A stretch of DNA of 64,000 nucleotides from JANXVY01 sp040080145 (lineage in GTDB: Bacteria; Pseudomonadota; Alphaproteobacteria; Rhizobiales; Hyphomicrobiaceae): assembly GCA_040080145.1 (NCBI GenBank), contig JBEBJA010000028.1, positions 7,790-71,789 on the forward strand, in the 5' to 3' direction. The translations under genes were made by a program, and so were the position numbers. How positions within the stretch are numbered: position 1 is the stretch's first letter; each line of letters opens with the position of its first letter. The notes under the pieces are model-generated. The model was not told the origin of the DNA. It did no database searches and saw only the letters and a list, made by a program, of their open reading frames with translations. Below, in pieces: positions 37,140 through 46,771 of this stretch.

Positions 37140-38042
37140 ATGGATCAGGTCGAGCCTCGTTTGGAAAAGGAAACGCGCCGCCGCAGGGCCCAGCGTATGT
37201 TTGCAAGGCGGCGCATTCCCGTCCGGCTGATGGTGCCGAATTTCTTTACGTTGCTCGGGCTCTGCGCCGGTCTCACCTCGATCCGCATGGGCATCGAAGG
37301 CAAGTACGAAATTGCCCTCTATCTGATCGTATTTGCAGCTTTTCTTGATGGCATAGATGGACGCATCGCACGGCTTTTGAAAGCTTCGTCGCGGTTTGGT
37401 GCCGAACTCGACAGCCTTGCCGATTTCGTCAACTTCGGCGTCGCACCAGCCTTCCTGTTGCTCAACTGGGGGCTTGGCAGTACGCGCAGTTTCGGCTGGA
37501 TCTGCGTCATGATGTTTGCGCTCGGGTCGGCGTTGCGGCTGGCGCGGTTCAATGCAGCCCTCGATGAAGACAGGCCAAAGTGGCAGTCCAATTATTTCAT
37601 CGGAATGCCAACACCGGCCGCCGCCATCGTGGTGATGCTCCCGCTCTACGTTGAGCTGACGGGTCTAGTCAGCGTGCGCGGCAATCCGATGCTCATTAAG
37701 GCGATGCTCGTCTATATCCTGGCGATCGCTCTGTTGATGGTTTCCAACGTGCCGACCTATTCGGGCAAACTCATCGGCGAACGCATGCCGCGAGAGTGGG
37801 TACTGCCGGCAATTTTCGCAGCCATTGGATTTGTGTCGCTGCTCGTGACCTACCCGTTTGAAACGCTGGCCGGTTCGACGGCCGTCTATCTCGCCTCAAT
37901 CGTCTACAGCGCCAGACGGTTCCAAGGAAAGCTCGCCGCAGACGAAATCGAGAAAGAAGCAACCGCTGGCGACGCGATTGCCGAACCGGCACAGATTGTT
38001 CCGCTAGCGAAGGGCAACGGGCCAGGCGAAAGCCTGCACTAA
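37140..38042 (+). CDS. pssA: CDP-diacylglycerol-serine O-phosphatidyltransferase
   Basis: A 300-residue integral membrane enzyme making phosphatidylserine from CDP-diacylglycerol and serine. The CDP-alcohol phosphotransferase signature is complete: DGRIAR, then a Gly, then AELDSLADF, near residues 78-101. About eight hydrophobic segments are seen. The basic N-terminus (RLEKETRRRRAQR) and a hydrophilic 45-residue tail are cytoplasmic. With psd it supplies phosphatidylethanolamine. Confidence 0.92.
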   Translation: MDQVEPRLEKETRRRRAQRMFARRRIPVRLMVPNFFTLLGLCAGLTSIRMGIEGKYEIALYLIVFAAFLDGIDGRIARLLKASSRFGAELDSLADFVNFGVAPAFLLLNWGLGSTRSFGWICVMMFALGSALRLARFNAALDEDRPKWQSNYFIGMPTPAAAIVVMLPLYVELTGLVSVRGNPMLIKAMLVYILAIALLMVSNVPTYSGKLIGERMPREWVLPAIFAAIGFVSLLVTYPFETLAGSTAVYLASIVYSARRFQGKLAADEIEKEATAGDAIAEPAQIVPLAKGNGPGESLH

Positions 38043-38207
38043 TCGCCGCCGGTGCATGCGCAAGGATCGCTATTCATCCGGGTAGGTCAACCCTACTCGC
38101 TCGGCAGGCCCACCTGTGTAGTATCAAAGCACGCGCGGCTCTGGCAGGGTTCGCCTCAACGCGCGAAGCGGACATAACGGCATCAATCGGCACGGGGAAG
38201 TTCACGG

Positions 38208-38981
38208 ATGACGCATTGGGTAAGGTTTGAGGCGAATGGTGAAACAGGCTTTGGCACATTGAGCGGCGGGAAGATCACAATCCACCAAGGCGATATGTTC
38301 GCCAACCCAGTGGCCACGAATGAGACGATTGCACTATCCGCCGTGCGCGTGTTGACACCTTGTGCACCGACCAAGATTATAGCGCTGTGGAACAATCTCC
38401 GCGCACTCGGCGCAAAGCTCGGCGTAGCCGCCCCCGAAGAACCTCTCTTTGTGTTGAAGTCGATTGGTTCTGCACTCCCTCACGGCGGCACAATTAAGCG
38501 GCCAGCCTCGTATTCCGGCAAGGTCGTGTTCGAAGGCGAACTTGGCATCGTGATCGGGAAGGCGTGCGCCAACGCCACCGAGGACGAGGCAGAAGCAGCG
38601 ATCTTTGGCTACACCTGCATCAACGACGTGACCGCTGCCGAAATCCTCAACAAGAACCCGGCGTTCCCGCAGTGGGCCCGCGCCAAGAGCTACGACACGT
38701 TCGGCGCGTTCGGACCTGTCATCGCGACCGGGCTTGATCCGATGGGGCTCAAGATCAAGACGGTCCTCAACGGCGAAGAGCGTCAGAATTATCCGGTGAC
38801 CGATATGTACTTCCCCCCGCGCGCGCTCGTCGCCGCGCTCTCCAACGACATGACGCTGCTGCCCGGCGACCTCATCATGTGCGGCACGTCGGTCGGCGTC
38901 GGCGTCATGAAGGAGCCTCAAAACGTGGTCGAGGTGACCATCGACGGGATCGGGACGTTGCGGAACACGTTCGCGGCTTGA
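38208..38981 (+). CDS. Fumarylacetoacetate hydrolase family protein
   Basis: A 257-residue FAH-superfamily enzyme. The metal-binding acidic residues lie in VFEGELGIVIG near 107-117 and NDVTAAE near 137; the catalytic region SYDTFGAFGP and LLPGDLIMCGTSVGVG are intact. Members hydrate, hydrolyse or decarboxylate 2-oxo acids in aromatic breakdown. Substrate cannot be assigned, and no catabolic genes are adjacent. GGGGAAG lies 10 nt before the ATG. Confidence 0.85.
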   Translation: MTHWVRFEANGETGFGTLSGGKITIHQGDMFANPVATNETIALSAVRVLTPCAPTKIIALWNNLRALGAKLGVAAPEEPLFVLKSIGSALPHGGTIKRPASYSGKVVFEGELGIVIGKACANATEDEAEAAIFGYTCINDVTAAEILNKNPAFPQWARAKSYDTFGAFGPVIATGLDPMGLKIKTVLNGEERQNYPVTDMYFPPRALVAALSNDMTLLPGDLIMCGTSVGVGVMKEPQNVVEVTIDGIGTLRNTFAA

Positions 38982-39017
38982 ACCACATGACGTGAGGGCC
39001 GGGGGAAGGAACGGTTG

Positions 39018-39106
39018 GTTGGGTTTACGCCGCGCAACCCAACACCTCATTTCAACTTGATCAGGTCGTTGGGTCAAGGTGCAAAGGGCACCTTACCCAA
39101 CCAACG
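39018..39106. repeat. Pair of related hairpins with GTTGGGT ends
   Basis: Two hairpins lie side by side: GTTGGGTT..AACCCAAC at 39018-39043 and GTTGGGTCAAGGTGC..GCACCTTACCCAAC at 39068-39101, both with GTTGGGT at the base. They fill the space between the convergent FAH-family and manC genes and may stop transcription from both sides. Similar units are common in alphaproteobacterial intergenic DNA. Confidence 0.7.
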
Positions 39107-39120
39107 AGGGTGACAGCTCC

Positions 39121-40569
39121 CTACTTCGTTTCGTCGGGCGAACGGTTGTAGACGTCGTCGGTGCGGACGATGTCGTCCTCGCCAAGGTAGCTGCCCAGCT
39201 GAACTTCGATCAGTTCAAGGGGAACCTTGCCGGGGTTTTCGAGCCGGTGCCAGTGGGTTGCCTGGATATAGACGCTCTCGTTCTCGCGAACCAGCTGCTC
39301 CTTGCCGTCGATCACGACCTTGGCTGTGCCTTGGACGACGACCCAGTGCTCGGAGCGGTGGTGGTGCATCTGCATGGAAAGTTTCGCGCCGGGCTTGACG
39401 TGCAAGAGCTTGACCTGGAAGCGGCTGGATAAACTGAGGGTTTCAAAGAAACCCCACGGACGCAGGCTGCGCAGATGCTGCTCATGCTCACGCCGCTTGT
39501 TCACCCGCAAGCTAGCGACAAGTTTCGAGACGTCCTGCGAGCGCGACCGGTCGGCAACGAGCAGCGCGTCTGGCGTGTCGACGATGATGAGATCGTGAAC
39601 CCCGATGGTAGCAACGAGCGACGAGCCTGAATGAATGTAAGTGTTCGACGTGTCGGACATGACGGCTTCGCCCTGGACGAAGTTGCCATGTTCGTCGTGG
39701 TCGGAGATTTCCCACAACGACGCCCAGGATCCAACGTCGTTCCAGCCGACATCGACGGGTATCATCGCCGCCTGCTTGGTTTTCTCCATCACCGCGTAGT
39801 CGATGGAAATGCTGGGGGCTGCCTCAAAGGCTGCGCGGTCGAGTCGGGTGAACCCGAGATCCTGGTCCGCTTTGGCCAGAGCCTGAGTTGCAGCCGCGAC
39901 GATTTCGGGATGGAAGCGGTTCAACTCGTCGAGGAACAGCCGCGCATTAAGCACGAAGATCCCGCTGTTCCAGGTGTACGTCCCAGCAGCCAAGTACTTC
40001 TTGGCGGTTGCCTCGTTTGGTTTTTCGACAAAGGCTTCGACATTGAAAGCGCCCAAGGCCTTGTCTCCAACGGGCGCGCCCTGGCGAATGTACCCAAATC
40101 CGGTCTGTGGGCTATCAGGCTTGATGCCAAACAATACCAGCTTACCTTTCGCCGCGACGTCGGCTGCGCGCTGAACCGCAGCAACAAAATTTACCTCATC
40201 CTTTACCGCGTGGTCGGACGGCATGACGATCAGGACGGCATTGGAGTTCTGCTTGAGGGCAGCAATCGCCGCAACGGCAATGGCCGGGGCCGTGTTGCGC
40301 GCAACCGGCTCCAAAATGACGGCTTTGGCGGTGATACCTGCGCGCTCCAGCTCTTCACGCACCAAGAACCTGTGGTCATTATTGCACAGGAGGATGGGGT
40401 CGTTGAACCCGAGCGTTGGCTTCAAGCGTGCCAAAGTGGCACCGAGCAACGAGGCATTCTGACCGTCGTGGAAGCGGATGAACTGCTTGGGGTACATGGA
40501 CCGCGACAGCGGCCACAATCGCGTGCCCGAGCCACCCGACAAAACAACTGGAAAGAGTGCGCTCGTCAT
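39121..40569 (-). CDS. manC: Mannose-1-phosphate guanylyltransferase/mannose-6-phosphate isomerase
   Basis: A 482-residue bifunctional type II enzyme of the ManC/AlgA/CpsB group that makes GDP-mannose for surface polysaccharides. The nucleotidyltransferase signature VLSGGSGTRLWPLSR is at 9-23, FVEKPNEATAKKYL near 175, and the C-terminal cupin isomerase domain contains QMHHHRSEHWVVVQG and the end motif LELIEVQLGSYLGEDDIVR. No other capsule or EPS genes are near, so the polysaccharide served is unknown. Confidence 0.92.
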   Translation of the reverse strand: MTSALFPVVLSGGSGTRLWPLSRSMYPKQFIRFHDGQNASLLGATLARLKPTLGFNDPILLCNNDHRFLVREELERAGITAKAVILEPVARNTAPAIAVAAIAALKQNSNAVLIVMPSDHAVKDEVNFVAAVQRAADVAAKGKLVLFGIKPDSPQTGFGYIRQGAPVGDKALGAFNVEAFVEKPNEATAKKYLAAGTYTWNSGIFVLNARLFLDELNRFHPEIVAAATQALAKADQDLGFTRLDRAAFEAAPSISIDYAVMEKTKQAAMIPVDVGWNDVGSWASLWEISDHDEHGNFVQGEAVMSDTSNTYIHSGSSLVATIGVHDLIIVDTPDALLVADRSRSQDVSKLVASLRVNKRREHEQHLRSLRPWGFFETLSLSSRFQVKLLHVKPGAKLSMQMHHHRSEHWVVVQGTAKVVIDGKEQLVRENESVYIQATHWHRLENPGKVPLELIEVQLGSYLGEDDIVRTDDVYNRSPDETK

Positions 40570-40832
40570 TGTTTTCGTGTCCTTGAGAGGGCTTCATCAT
40601 CCACACGTGTGTTCAACACCGGGACGGTTAACAGCGCAAGCCGCCCGCCGTGAACGGGCGGATGCGGACGGGCACAGACTGGATTATTCAAGATGGATGC
40701 CATTTAGGGAAGCATTGCGGCGAACCGCCAAATCCGCCAGCACAGCCGGACGCACCGGTTCACGACAAGCACGCGCTGGCGCTCTCAACCCGCCCAGGGA
40801 ATGTGCCGCCAGACCAAACCTGCGCACCGCAC

Positions 40833-42767
40833 TCAGCTAGTGCGGCTCATGAGGCGTTCACGCAGCGAGCGTGCGGGAGCAGGAGCCGCAGGCGCTGGCA
40901 CGACAGCGGCAGGACGGCGGGGCGAGGCCGCGACCGGCGAGCCGCTTGCCGTGGCAGCGCTGATCGATTCACGCCGTGCAATGCCGCTGACGCGGCCTTC
41001 CGACCCAAGTGGCGCGTTAGGCGAACGGGCGGCTGGCTGAGCCACTGGCTGGACGTCCTCCGCGTAGCTGATGTTTGCCCCACCGAGGCTTTCCGCGATC
41101 TGGGCTGCCTGCTGGGAGGCATCGAGCACAGCGCCAAGACCTGCAGAACGCCAGCGTTCGACCAGCGCCTCAAGGAAGCCTTCGTCGTTTTCGGAATGCT
41201 GCCACTGCTTGGTGAAGGCGGCACCAGACGAACGCGGCAGGAATTCCTTGGGCATTTCGTCGAAGCGGATACGAACCGGCAGCGAGACGCCATCGCCGAA
41301 CGCAATCGCCTCGCGTTGGCCCAAGGCCGATAGGAACTCAAGCAGTCCCGACCCGGTATCGGAAATTGCAGACTGAACGATCGCCTGGTCGCGGTCGTTG
41401 GACATGCGCAGCGCAAACACGGTGTTGCATTGCGACAAAATCGTCGGGTCGATCTCGGCAGGACGCTGCGTTACGATACAGAGCGAGGCTCCGTATTTGC
41501 GGCCTTCCTTGGCGATCTTGGCAATCGCGCGCTTGGCGGGCTCAAAGCCCAGCGACGAATTCGCCGGGACGTACCGGTGGGCTTCTTCGCACACAACGGT
41601 GACAGGAACCTTGCCTTCGCTCCAAAGTGCGAAATCAAACGTCATGCGGCAGATCACCGAGACCACGACCGCAACGATTTCAGGCGGGATGCCCGTCAAC
41701 TCAAGGATCGTAATCGGACGGCCCGCAACGGGCACGCGGAATATGCGGGACAGGACTTGCGTCATGCCGTCGTAGACGGTGAGCGAGCCAAACATGAACG
41801 CATATCGGGCGTCCTGCGAGATGGATTCAATGCGCTGTTTGACCTGACGGTACGGTGCCAGATCGCGCTTATTTTCGAGTTTGCCCATGCGCTCGTCGAT
41901 GAGGCTGGTCAGATCGGAGATACGATAGGGAACAGGTGTATCGACTGTGAAGCGACCGGGATCGATGACGCCGCGGCGGACCTGCTGGCTTTCCTTGCCG
42001 CGCCCCGAGCTGTAGCGGCTCTTGGCGATCGGTATCAGTTCCTGAAGGATTTCGATCTCGGCCTTGCGTTCATTGTCACCGATCAAGACTTCGGTGAGTT
42101 CCTCAAAGTTCAGCAGCCAGAACGGCAGCTGCATATTGCGCGGTGAGATAACTTCACCCCAATCGCCAAATGCCGTCGAATATTCGTTATGAGGGTCGAG
42201 CAGCACGATATGAGCTGCCGGGTTCTTGTTCAAGATCGAGCGCAGGATAAGCGCAGTCGTGCACGACTTGCCGGTGCCCGTGGTGCCAAGGATTGCGAAG
42301 TGCTTGCCCAGCAAGTCATCGACCTTGACCATAGCCGGGATCGAACTGTCCTGACGGATAGCGCCGACGCGAACCGAGGTTTCGTCGTCGCCGCAAAATG
42401 CCATCCGCAGTTCGGCCCGGGTTGAAACCCTCACGCGGTCGCCCAGCGATGGATAGGCGGTGACGCCGCGATTGAACTTCGCGATCTCTCCGCGTTCGTT
42501 CTTCTGCAACTCACCGACAAGGCCGAGTTCGGCGATCCAAACTTCCGTATCGCCATCGCGTTGAGCAGGAACCGGCACGCTCAAAGCCGACACGATCGCC
42601 AGAACGACGGTCGTCTGAGTGTTGATGCCCAGCAAGGTGCCCATCTCGGGGCGCGCACGCGGACCACTCGTCGCAAGGTCGAGCAACATGATGGCCTTTG
42701 CGCCCGTAACAGACACGATGCGCCCAATCGAGGCATCGGTTTGATTGTGATCATCAGTCATCATCAT
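40833..42767 (-). CDS. HerA/DUF87-family hexameric ATPase
   Basis: A 644-residue FtsK/HerA-type P-loop ATPase. The N-terminal beta-barrel (HAS-barrel-like, about 10-130) is followed by the RecA-like motor: Walker A GTTGTGKS at 161-168, LLDPHNEYSTAFGD near 183, Walker B TVVCEEAHRYVP near 390, and a sensor/arginine motif region CIVTQRPAEID. After about 500 the tail is Ala/Pro-rich and unlike standard HerA. Relatives translocate DNA, often with NurA nuclease or in defence systems; no nuclease is adjacent. Its start overlaps the histidine kinase stop by ATGA. Confidence 0.87.
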   Translation of the reverse strand: MMMTDDHNQTDASIGRIVSVTGAKAIMLLDLATSGPRARPEMGTLLGINTQTTVVLAIVSALSVPVPAQRDGDTEVWIAELGLVGELQKNERGEIAKFNRGVTAYPSLGDRVRVSTRAELRMAFCGDDETSVRVGAIRQDSSIPAMVKVDDLLGKHFAILGTTGTGKSCTTALILRSILNKNPAAHIVLLDPHNEYSTAFGDWGEVISPRNMQLPFWLLNFEELTEVLIGDNERKAEIEILQELIPIAKSRYSSGRGKESQQVRRGVIDPGRFTVDTPVPYRISDLTSLIDERMGKLENKRDLAPYRQVKQRIESISQDARYAFMFGSLTVYDGMTQVLSRIFRVPVAGRPITILELTGIPPEIVAVVVSVICRMTFDFALWSEGKVPVTVVCEEAHRYVPANSSLGFEPAKRAIAKIAKEGRKYGASLCIVTQRPAEIDPTILSQCNTVFALRMSNDRDQAIVQSAISDTGSGLLEFLSALGQREAIAFGDGVSLPVRIRFDEMPKEFLPRSSGAAFTKQWQHSENDEGFLEALVERWRSAGLGAVLDASQQAAQIAESLGGANISYAEDVQPVAQPAARSPNAPLGSEGRVSGIARRESISAATASGSPVAASPRRPAAVVPAPAAPAPARSLRERLMSRTS

Positions 42768-43684
42768 CGAGCAACTTCTTTGGTTACGGCGGTCTCAGAA
42801 GGGCGGTGGCCTGCGGTGCCCATGATGGCATCGCGAGCCTGCGGAATGGTGAGTTGATTGGGCGGTGGAAGAATGACGCACACTTCGGTGCCCTGGTTCT
42901 TCACGCTGATCACGCGCATTTCGCCGTCGTGAAGTTCCACCAGCGACTTTGCGATCGGTAAGCCCAATCCGGTACCGTCCCGCCAGCGCGAGCGGCTGCC
43001 ATCGACTTGGCCGAAGGGGGTCAGGGCGATCTTGACCTCGTGTTCGCTCATGCCGATGCCGGTGTCCCGGACAATCCCAATGATGCGGCCGTCGGGAAGC
43101 TGATTGGCTTCCAAAGTGACTGTCCCGCCCTCGGGGGTGAACTTGATGGCGTTCGAAACGAGGTTGGTGAAAATCTGCCGCAGCTTCACGGCATCGACTC
43201 GCATAAGCGGAAGCGTGGGCGACACCGCATTGACCAACGAAATTTTGGCATCCTGGGCCAGCAAGCGGAATGACGACAGAACCGCGTGCAGAATTTCGTC
43301 AAGTTGCACATCGCGCTTTTCCAGCGCGTATTTCCCGCTCTGGATCTTTGAGATGTCCAAGATGTCGTTGATGACGGCCAGAAGGTGACCTGCGGCATCC
43401 CGGATCAGGTTAGCGTATTCGACAATTTCAGCGTCCGGGAGTCTCCGGCGCTCTTGCTCGGCGAGAAGCTTGGAAAAGCCAATCACGGTGTTGAGCGGCG
43501 TCCGCAGCTCATGGCTCATATTGGCGATGAACTCAGACTTTACGCGGCTTGCAAGTTCGGCTTCAATGCGCGCCGCATGCTCAGCTGTCCGCGTTTGATG
43601 ACGCAACACGGCTTCGCCAAGAAGCGAGGCGTAGTCGTTCATCAACGATTGGGACCGGCCGTTTTTTGCCTTGCCGTGTAGCAT
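42764..43684 (-). CDS. Cytoplasmic sensor histidine kinase
   Basis: A 306-residue kinase without a membrane segment. The HisKA domain has the phospho-acceptor H58 in MSHELRTPLN; the ATPase domain has N-box NLVSNAIKFTPEGG, G1 DTGIGM, and G2 GTGLGLPIAKS. The short N-terminus (about 45 residues) is a helical lead-in with no recognised sensor domain. I chose ATG 43684 because the longer frame enters the divergent outer-membrane gene. It is upstream of and overlaps the HerA-like ATPase; no response regulator is adjacent. Confidence 0.87.
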   Translation of the reverse strand: MLHGKAKNGRSQSLMNDYASLLGEAVLRHQTRTAEHAARIEAELASRVKSEFIANMSHELRTPLNTVIGFSKLLAEQERRRLPDAEIVEYANLIRDAAGHLLAVINDILDISKIQSGKYALEKRDVQLDEILHAVLSSFRLLAQDAKISLVNAVSPTLPLMRVDAVKLRQIFTNLVSNAIKFTPEGGTVTLEANQLPDGRIIGIVRDTGIGMSEHEVKIALTPFGQVDGSRSRWRDGTGLGLPIAKSLVELHDGEMRVISVKNQGTEVCVILPPPNQLTIPQARDAIMGTAGHRPSETAVTKEVAR

Positions 43685-43834
43685 CGAGGGCCTAATCCAA
43701 AGGGGAGTTGTCAGCAGACGATACGTTGCAAGCGTCAATCGGGAGTTAAGAACCGTGTCCAAGTTGCGATTTGGCTGATACCGATAGGTCGAATCTGACA
43801 ATGAAGTCGTAAACTTTGGATCGGTCGGCCACAA

Positions 43835-44821
43835 ATGTTGAGTCCTGCAAGCAAATTCGTCTTCATAGGTATGATCTGTGCCGGTGCGATAGCAGCCGTA
43901 ATTCCAGCGGCTGCCGGGCCGGCCATCGGTCAGTTCGAGACCAAGGATCTCGAATCCGATCCCGGCGAAATGCAGTTTCAAAGCCAGAATGCGATTTCGT
44001 TTGGCCAACCCAAGCGTCACATCAAGCAGCCCGCGCCGGACGAACTTGCCTTCGACGACAACTCGGTGACGCGCGAAAGGTACGCGCTTGAAATGCAAAT
44101 GAGCATTGCCACGTGGTTTCGAACCCGCGTCGGCGTTGAGTTTGAGAAGGAGCGGCTTGACGATCCCGGATCGGTGGCGCGCGCCAACGCCTTTGAAAAC
44201 CTCAACCTGACGGGCGTTGCTATCGAAGGCGTTTTTATCCTCGTTCCGGTCAAGGACAACGGTATTGGGATCGGACTGCTGACGGAATACGATGCGGCTG
44301 TGCGCGGCGGGGGCAGCCTATTCTCAGCAGGCCCGATCATCCAGGCCGTTGCCGGGCCTTGGACGGCGCTCGCCAATCTGCTTGTCGTTCAGCATATGGG
44401 TTCTGCAGATCCAACAGGCCTCACCCCGCCAGACCGAAAGCGGGACTTCGCATATGCGGCGCAATTGCAGTACACCTACTCTCCGGCCTGGGCCTTGGCA
44501 CTGGAAGCCTATGGCACCGTGGACCGGATCGGCAATTCAGGAACGCGCTCTGATGAAAACCGATTATTCGGTAATTTCGATCAGCACCGGATCGGCCCCG
44601 TTGTGTACTACCGGTTCGATCCGCACGGATCGGCCGGAAACGTCAAATCCGCCAAAGCCAGTGTCACCCACGTGGGCCAGGATGTCGGCGACGGCAAGCC
44701 AGATGCCAAGGACGATGACGACAAAAAATCGTCAGTATCAGTCGGTCTTGGATTGCTCTTTGGGCTCAACAAGAACACGCCGGCTGAATCTCTCAAATTA
44801 TCCGTTGAGTATAACTTTTAG
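43835..44821 (+). CDS. Putative outer-membrane beta-barrel protein (328 aa)
   Basis: The N-terminus has a signal peptide (FVFIGMICAGAIAAVIPAAA). The mature part alternates polar and hydrophobic residues in beta-strand-like runs, and the last residues SVEYNF end in Phe, the usual C-terminal signal for outer-membrane barrels. A charged Asp/Lys-rich stretch at about 290-305 is probably a surface loop. I do not recognise a substrate family. It is divergent from the histidine kinase gene, which may be linked in control. Confidence 0.72.
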   Translation: MLSPASKFVFIGMICAGAIAAVIPAAAGPAIGQFETKDLESDPGEMQFQSQNAISFGQPKRHIKQPAPDELAFDDNSVTRERYALEMQMSIATWFRTRVGVEFEKERLDDPGSVARANAFENLNLTGVAIEGVFILVPVKDNGIGIGLLTEYDAAVRGGGSLFSAGPIIQAVAGPWTALANLLVVQHMGSADPTGLTPPDRKRDFAYAAQLQYTYSPAWALALEAYGTVDRIGNSGTRSDENRLFGNFDQHRIGPVVYYRFDPHGSAGNVKSAKASVTHVGQDVGDGKPDAKDDDDKKSSVSVGLGLLFGLNKNTPAESLKLSVEYNF

Positions 44822-44879
44822 CTCCACGTTACGGCCATCCATGAGTCCCGGGCTCAGAGTTCACCGCTTGCCGCCCGGG

Positions 44880-45159
44880 ATGGCCGGGTCAAGCGCACGG
44901 CTGTCCGGTTCCCGATTTTGCGCGTCGCCGGACAATGTTTGTAGCTTCGGGAACTTCCGGTTTGAATGGCTGGCCTGGATACGGATTCCCCTCCCACTGT
45001 TTTCCCGGACAAGTGCGCCCTTAAGCGCACGCAGATCCGGGATCTTTACCACTCCCATGCTGGTAAAGACCCCGGATCAGCCAAGTGCAGGGGCCGTCCG
45101 GGGAAACAGTGAAGGTGGCAACAAGTTAAACCGGACAGCCGTGGGTCAAGCGCGGCCAT
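44880..45159. repeat. Nested inverted repeat with a full compound palindrome inside
   Basis: Outer arms CACGGCTGTCCGGTT (44896-44910) and AACCGGACAGCCGTG (45129-45143) are perfect 15-bp inverted copies, flanked by ATGGCCG and CGGCCAT. Inside, 44995-45111 is a 117-bp compound palindrome that starts CACTGTTTTCCCGG and ends CCGGGGAAACAGTG and is the reverse complement of 12891-13003 with few differences. It lies between the convergent outer-membrane gene and porin gene. There is no gene in it. Confidence 0.88.
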
Positions 45160-45176
45160 GTGTGGGGAGAAGCCCC

Positions 45177-46580
45177 TCAATAATTGACCGTAGTTCTCAG
45201 TCCCAGCACGGCTGCATCGGCAATCGGCCTACCGGTGCCGTCGTCAACGTGCGCACCGGGATGCCAGATATACTGGAAATCCGGCTGCAAGGTCCAACCT
45301 GGCACGATCTGCGCGGTATACGACAGCTCGATCATCGCCTCAAAATCACGAACGGTATTCTGATTGCCGAGAGCGACGCTGTCGCGATCAAATCCACGGG
45401 CCGCATCCGAAATGCGAGCATAGGCGACGGCTGCTCCGAATGTGTCGTCAGGACGGCCCGGCACGAACCCGGCAAATTTCAACCCGCCGTCAAGATAGAG
45501 TTGGACGACATTGCGATCACCGGGCGACCCCGTGATGCGTGCGAAGGCGTTGATCGCCTTGCCGCTGCTGCCCGCATAGAGCTGTTGATCAATCATCGCA
45601 TACATTGCCGTATTGCCACGGTAACGGCGCGGATCGTTGAGACCGTTGGCAAGCGACACGCCATTCGCATCGACGCGCTGATCTTCAAAGCCACCGAAAT
45701 GCTTCCAGCCGCCAATCTTGAGGACACCGGGGAGCGCACGAGAGTCATTATCCTGGTTGTAGCTAAACTGCGCTTCGGCAATCGCAAACGGCGCATCGCG
45801 GAGGCGAAAATCAAGGCCTTGGTCATTGCAGCGCTGCGCATCACCTTGGCATCGCGGACCTGTGGGATCGCCGTTAAACAAGGCAGCGCGGATGGTCGTG
45901 GCCTGGGTCGGCGCAAACATCAAACGCACACCCGGCGTCGCGAGCGGATAAGCCGGACCACCACTTGGCAGGCTCGTCGCAAACGAGGTTGGCCAGCCGA
46001 AGGTGCCGTTGATGAATTGTGATGCAGTTGCGCTGGTGACAAACTCGCTGTCGGCGGCGAGCTGACCAAATCGTATCGTCAACTTGTCCGTCAAGATCTG
46101 CTGCTCAAACCAGGCTTCGAATAGCCGGGTGGCCGGCGTCGCCTCGATATAACTCACCGGAAACAGGTTCTGGAGGTTGTCGGCAGTGAGGCCTTGGCCG
46201 TGAATCTGATAGGCATTGGCGTGAAAGGTGAGGCCTTTCCAACCGGCCAGTTTTTCAAAATCAATGTCGCCGTACAGTTCCAAGCGACCTCCGTAAAATG
46301 CGCCACGCTTGACCCCGCCCTGCGCATTTCCGAGCACTTCGCCGATAGAGTTGACACCCCCCAAAATGCCCGCCCCGGCTAGCGCCGCGCGCAATCCGGA
46401 CGGATCACCACGCATAGGCAGGCTGGATGCGATCGAAGGATCAGGAATGCCGGTCGGCGGTCCATCGGCCTTCCCGTCTTCGGCCGCCACCGCGGCCGCC
46501 GCTGCAGCAAGCGCCGCCACGCAAACCGTTGTAACGAAGCCAAGGGGGCGCCTGTGGAAGCCGTGCATCACGTAGCTCAT
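45177..46580 (-). CDS. OprB-family carbohydrate porin
   Basis: A 467-residue outer-membrane porin. It has a signal peptide (about 1-32) and family motifs: GAFYGGRLELYGDIDFEKL near 90-108, ASQFINGTFGWPTSF near 185-200, APFAIAEAQFSYNQ near 260, and a C-terminal strand ending TTVNY. Relatives are sugar-selective porins. The start ATG 46580 was chosen because GGCGCAGG lies about 12 nt upstream and the signal peptide then begins properly. It is divergent from a GbsR/MarR-type regulator gene, which may control it. Confidence 0.86.
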   Translation of the reverse strand: MSYVMHGFHRRPLGFVTTVCVAALAAAAAAVAAEDGKADGPPTGIPDPSIASSLPMRGDPSGLRAALAGAGILGGVNSIGEVLGNAQGGVKRGAFYGGRLELYGDIDFEKLAGWKGLTFHANAYQIHGQGLTADNLQNLFPVSYIEATPATRLFEAWFEQQILTDKLTIRFGQLAADSEFVTSATASQFINGTFGWPTSFATSLPSGGPAYPLATPGVRLMFAPTQATTIRAALFNGDPTGPRCQGDAQRCNDQGLDFRLRDAPFAIAEAQFSYNQDNDSRALPGVLKIGGWKHFGGFEDQRVDANGVSLANGLNDPRRYRGNTAMYAMIDQQLYAGSSGKAINAFARITGSPGDRNVVQLYLDGGLKFAGFVPGRPDDTFGAAVAYARISDAARGFDRDSVALGNQNTVRDFEAMIELSYTAQIVPGWTLQPDFQYIWHPGAHVDDGTGRPIADAAVLGLRTTVNY

Positions 46581-46771
46581 GAATAACATCCTGCGCCAGC
46601 TGTGGACCGGCGAAGCAGAATGGCCTGAAAAATCCGCACAAAGCGATGAAAACCGTATCCCTAGCATGCTAATTTGTCTGTTGCCGATGCGCCACGTCCC
46701 CACAGCTAACCTCTCCAAAGAATATTTCACACCGCCTTGACATGCCAGTTGGCTTGGCGCAAATTTCTCTC

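Noticed and set aside
44292..46022. 576-codon plus-strand frame spanning the outer-membrane gene, repeats and porin antisense
   Set aside because: It crosses a real gene, a palindromic repeat block and the antisense of a porin, so it cannot be one protein.
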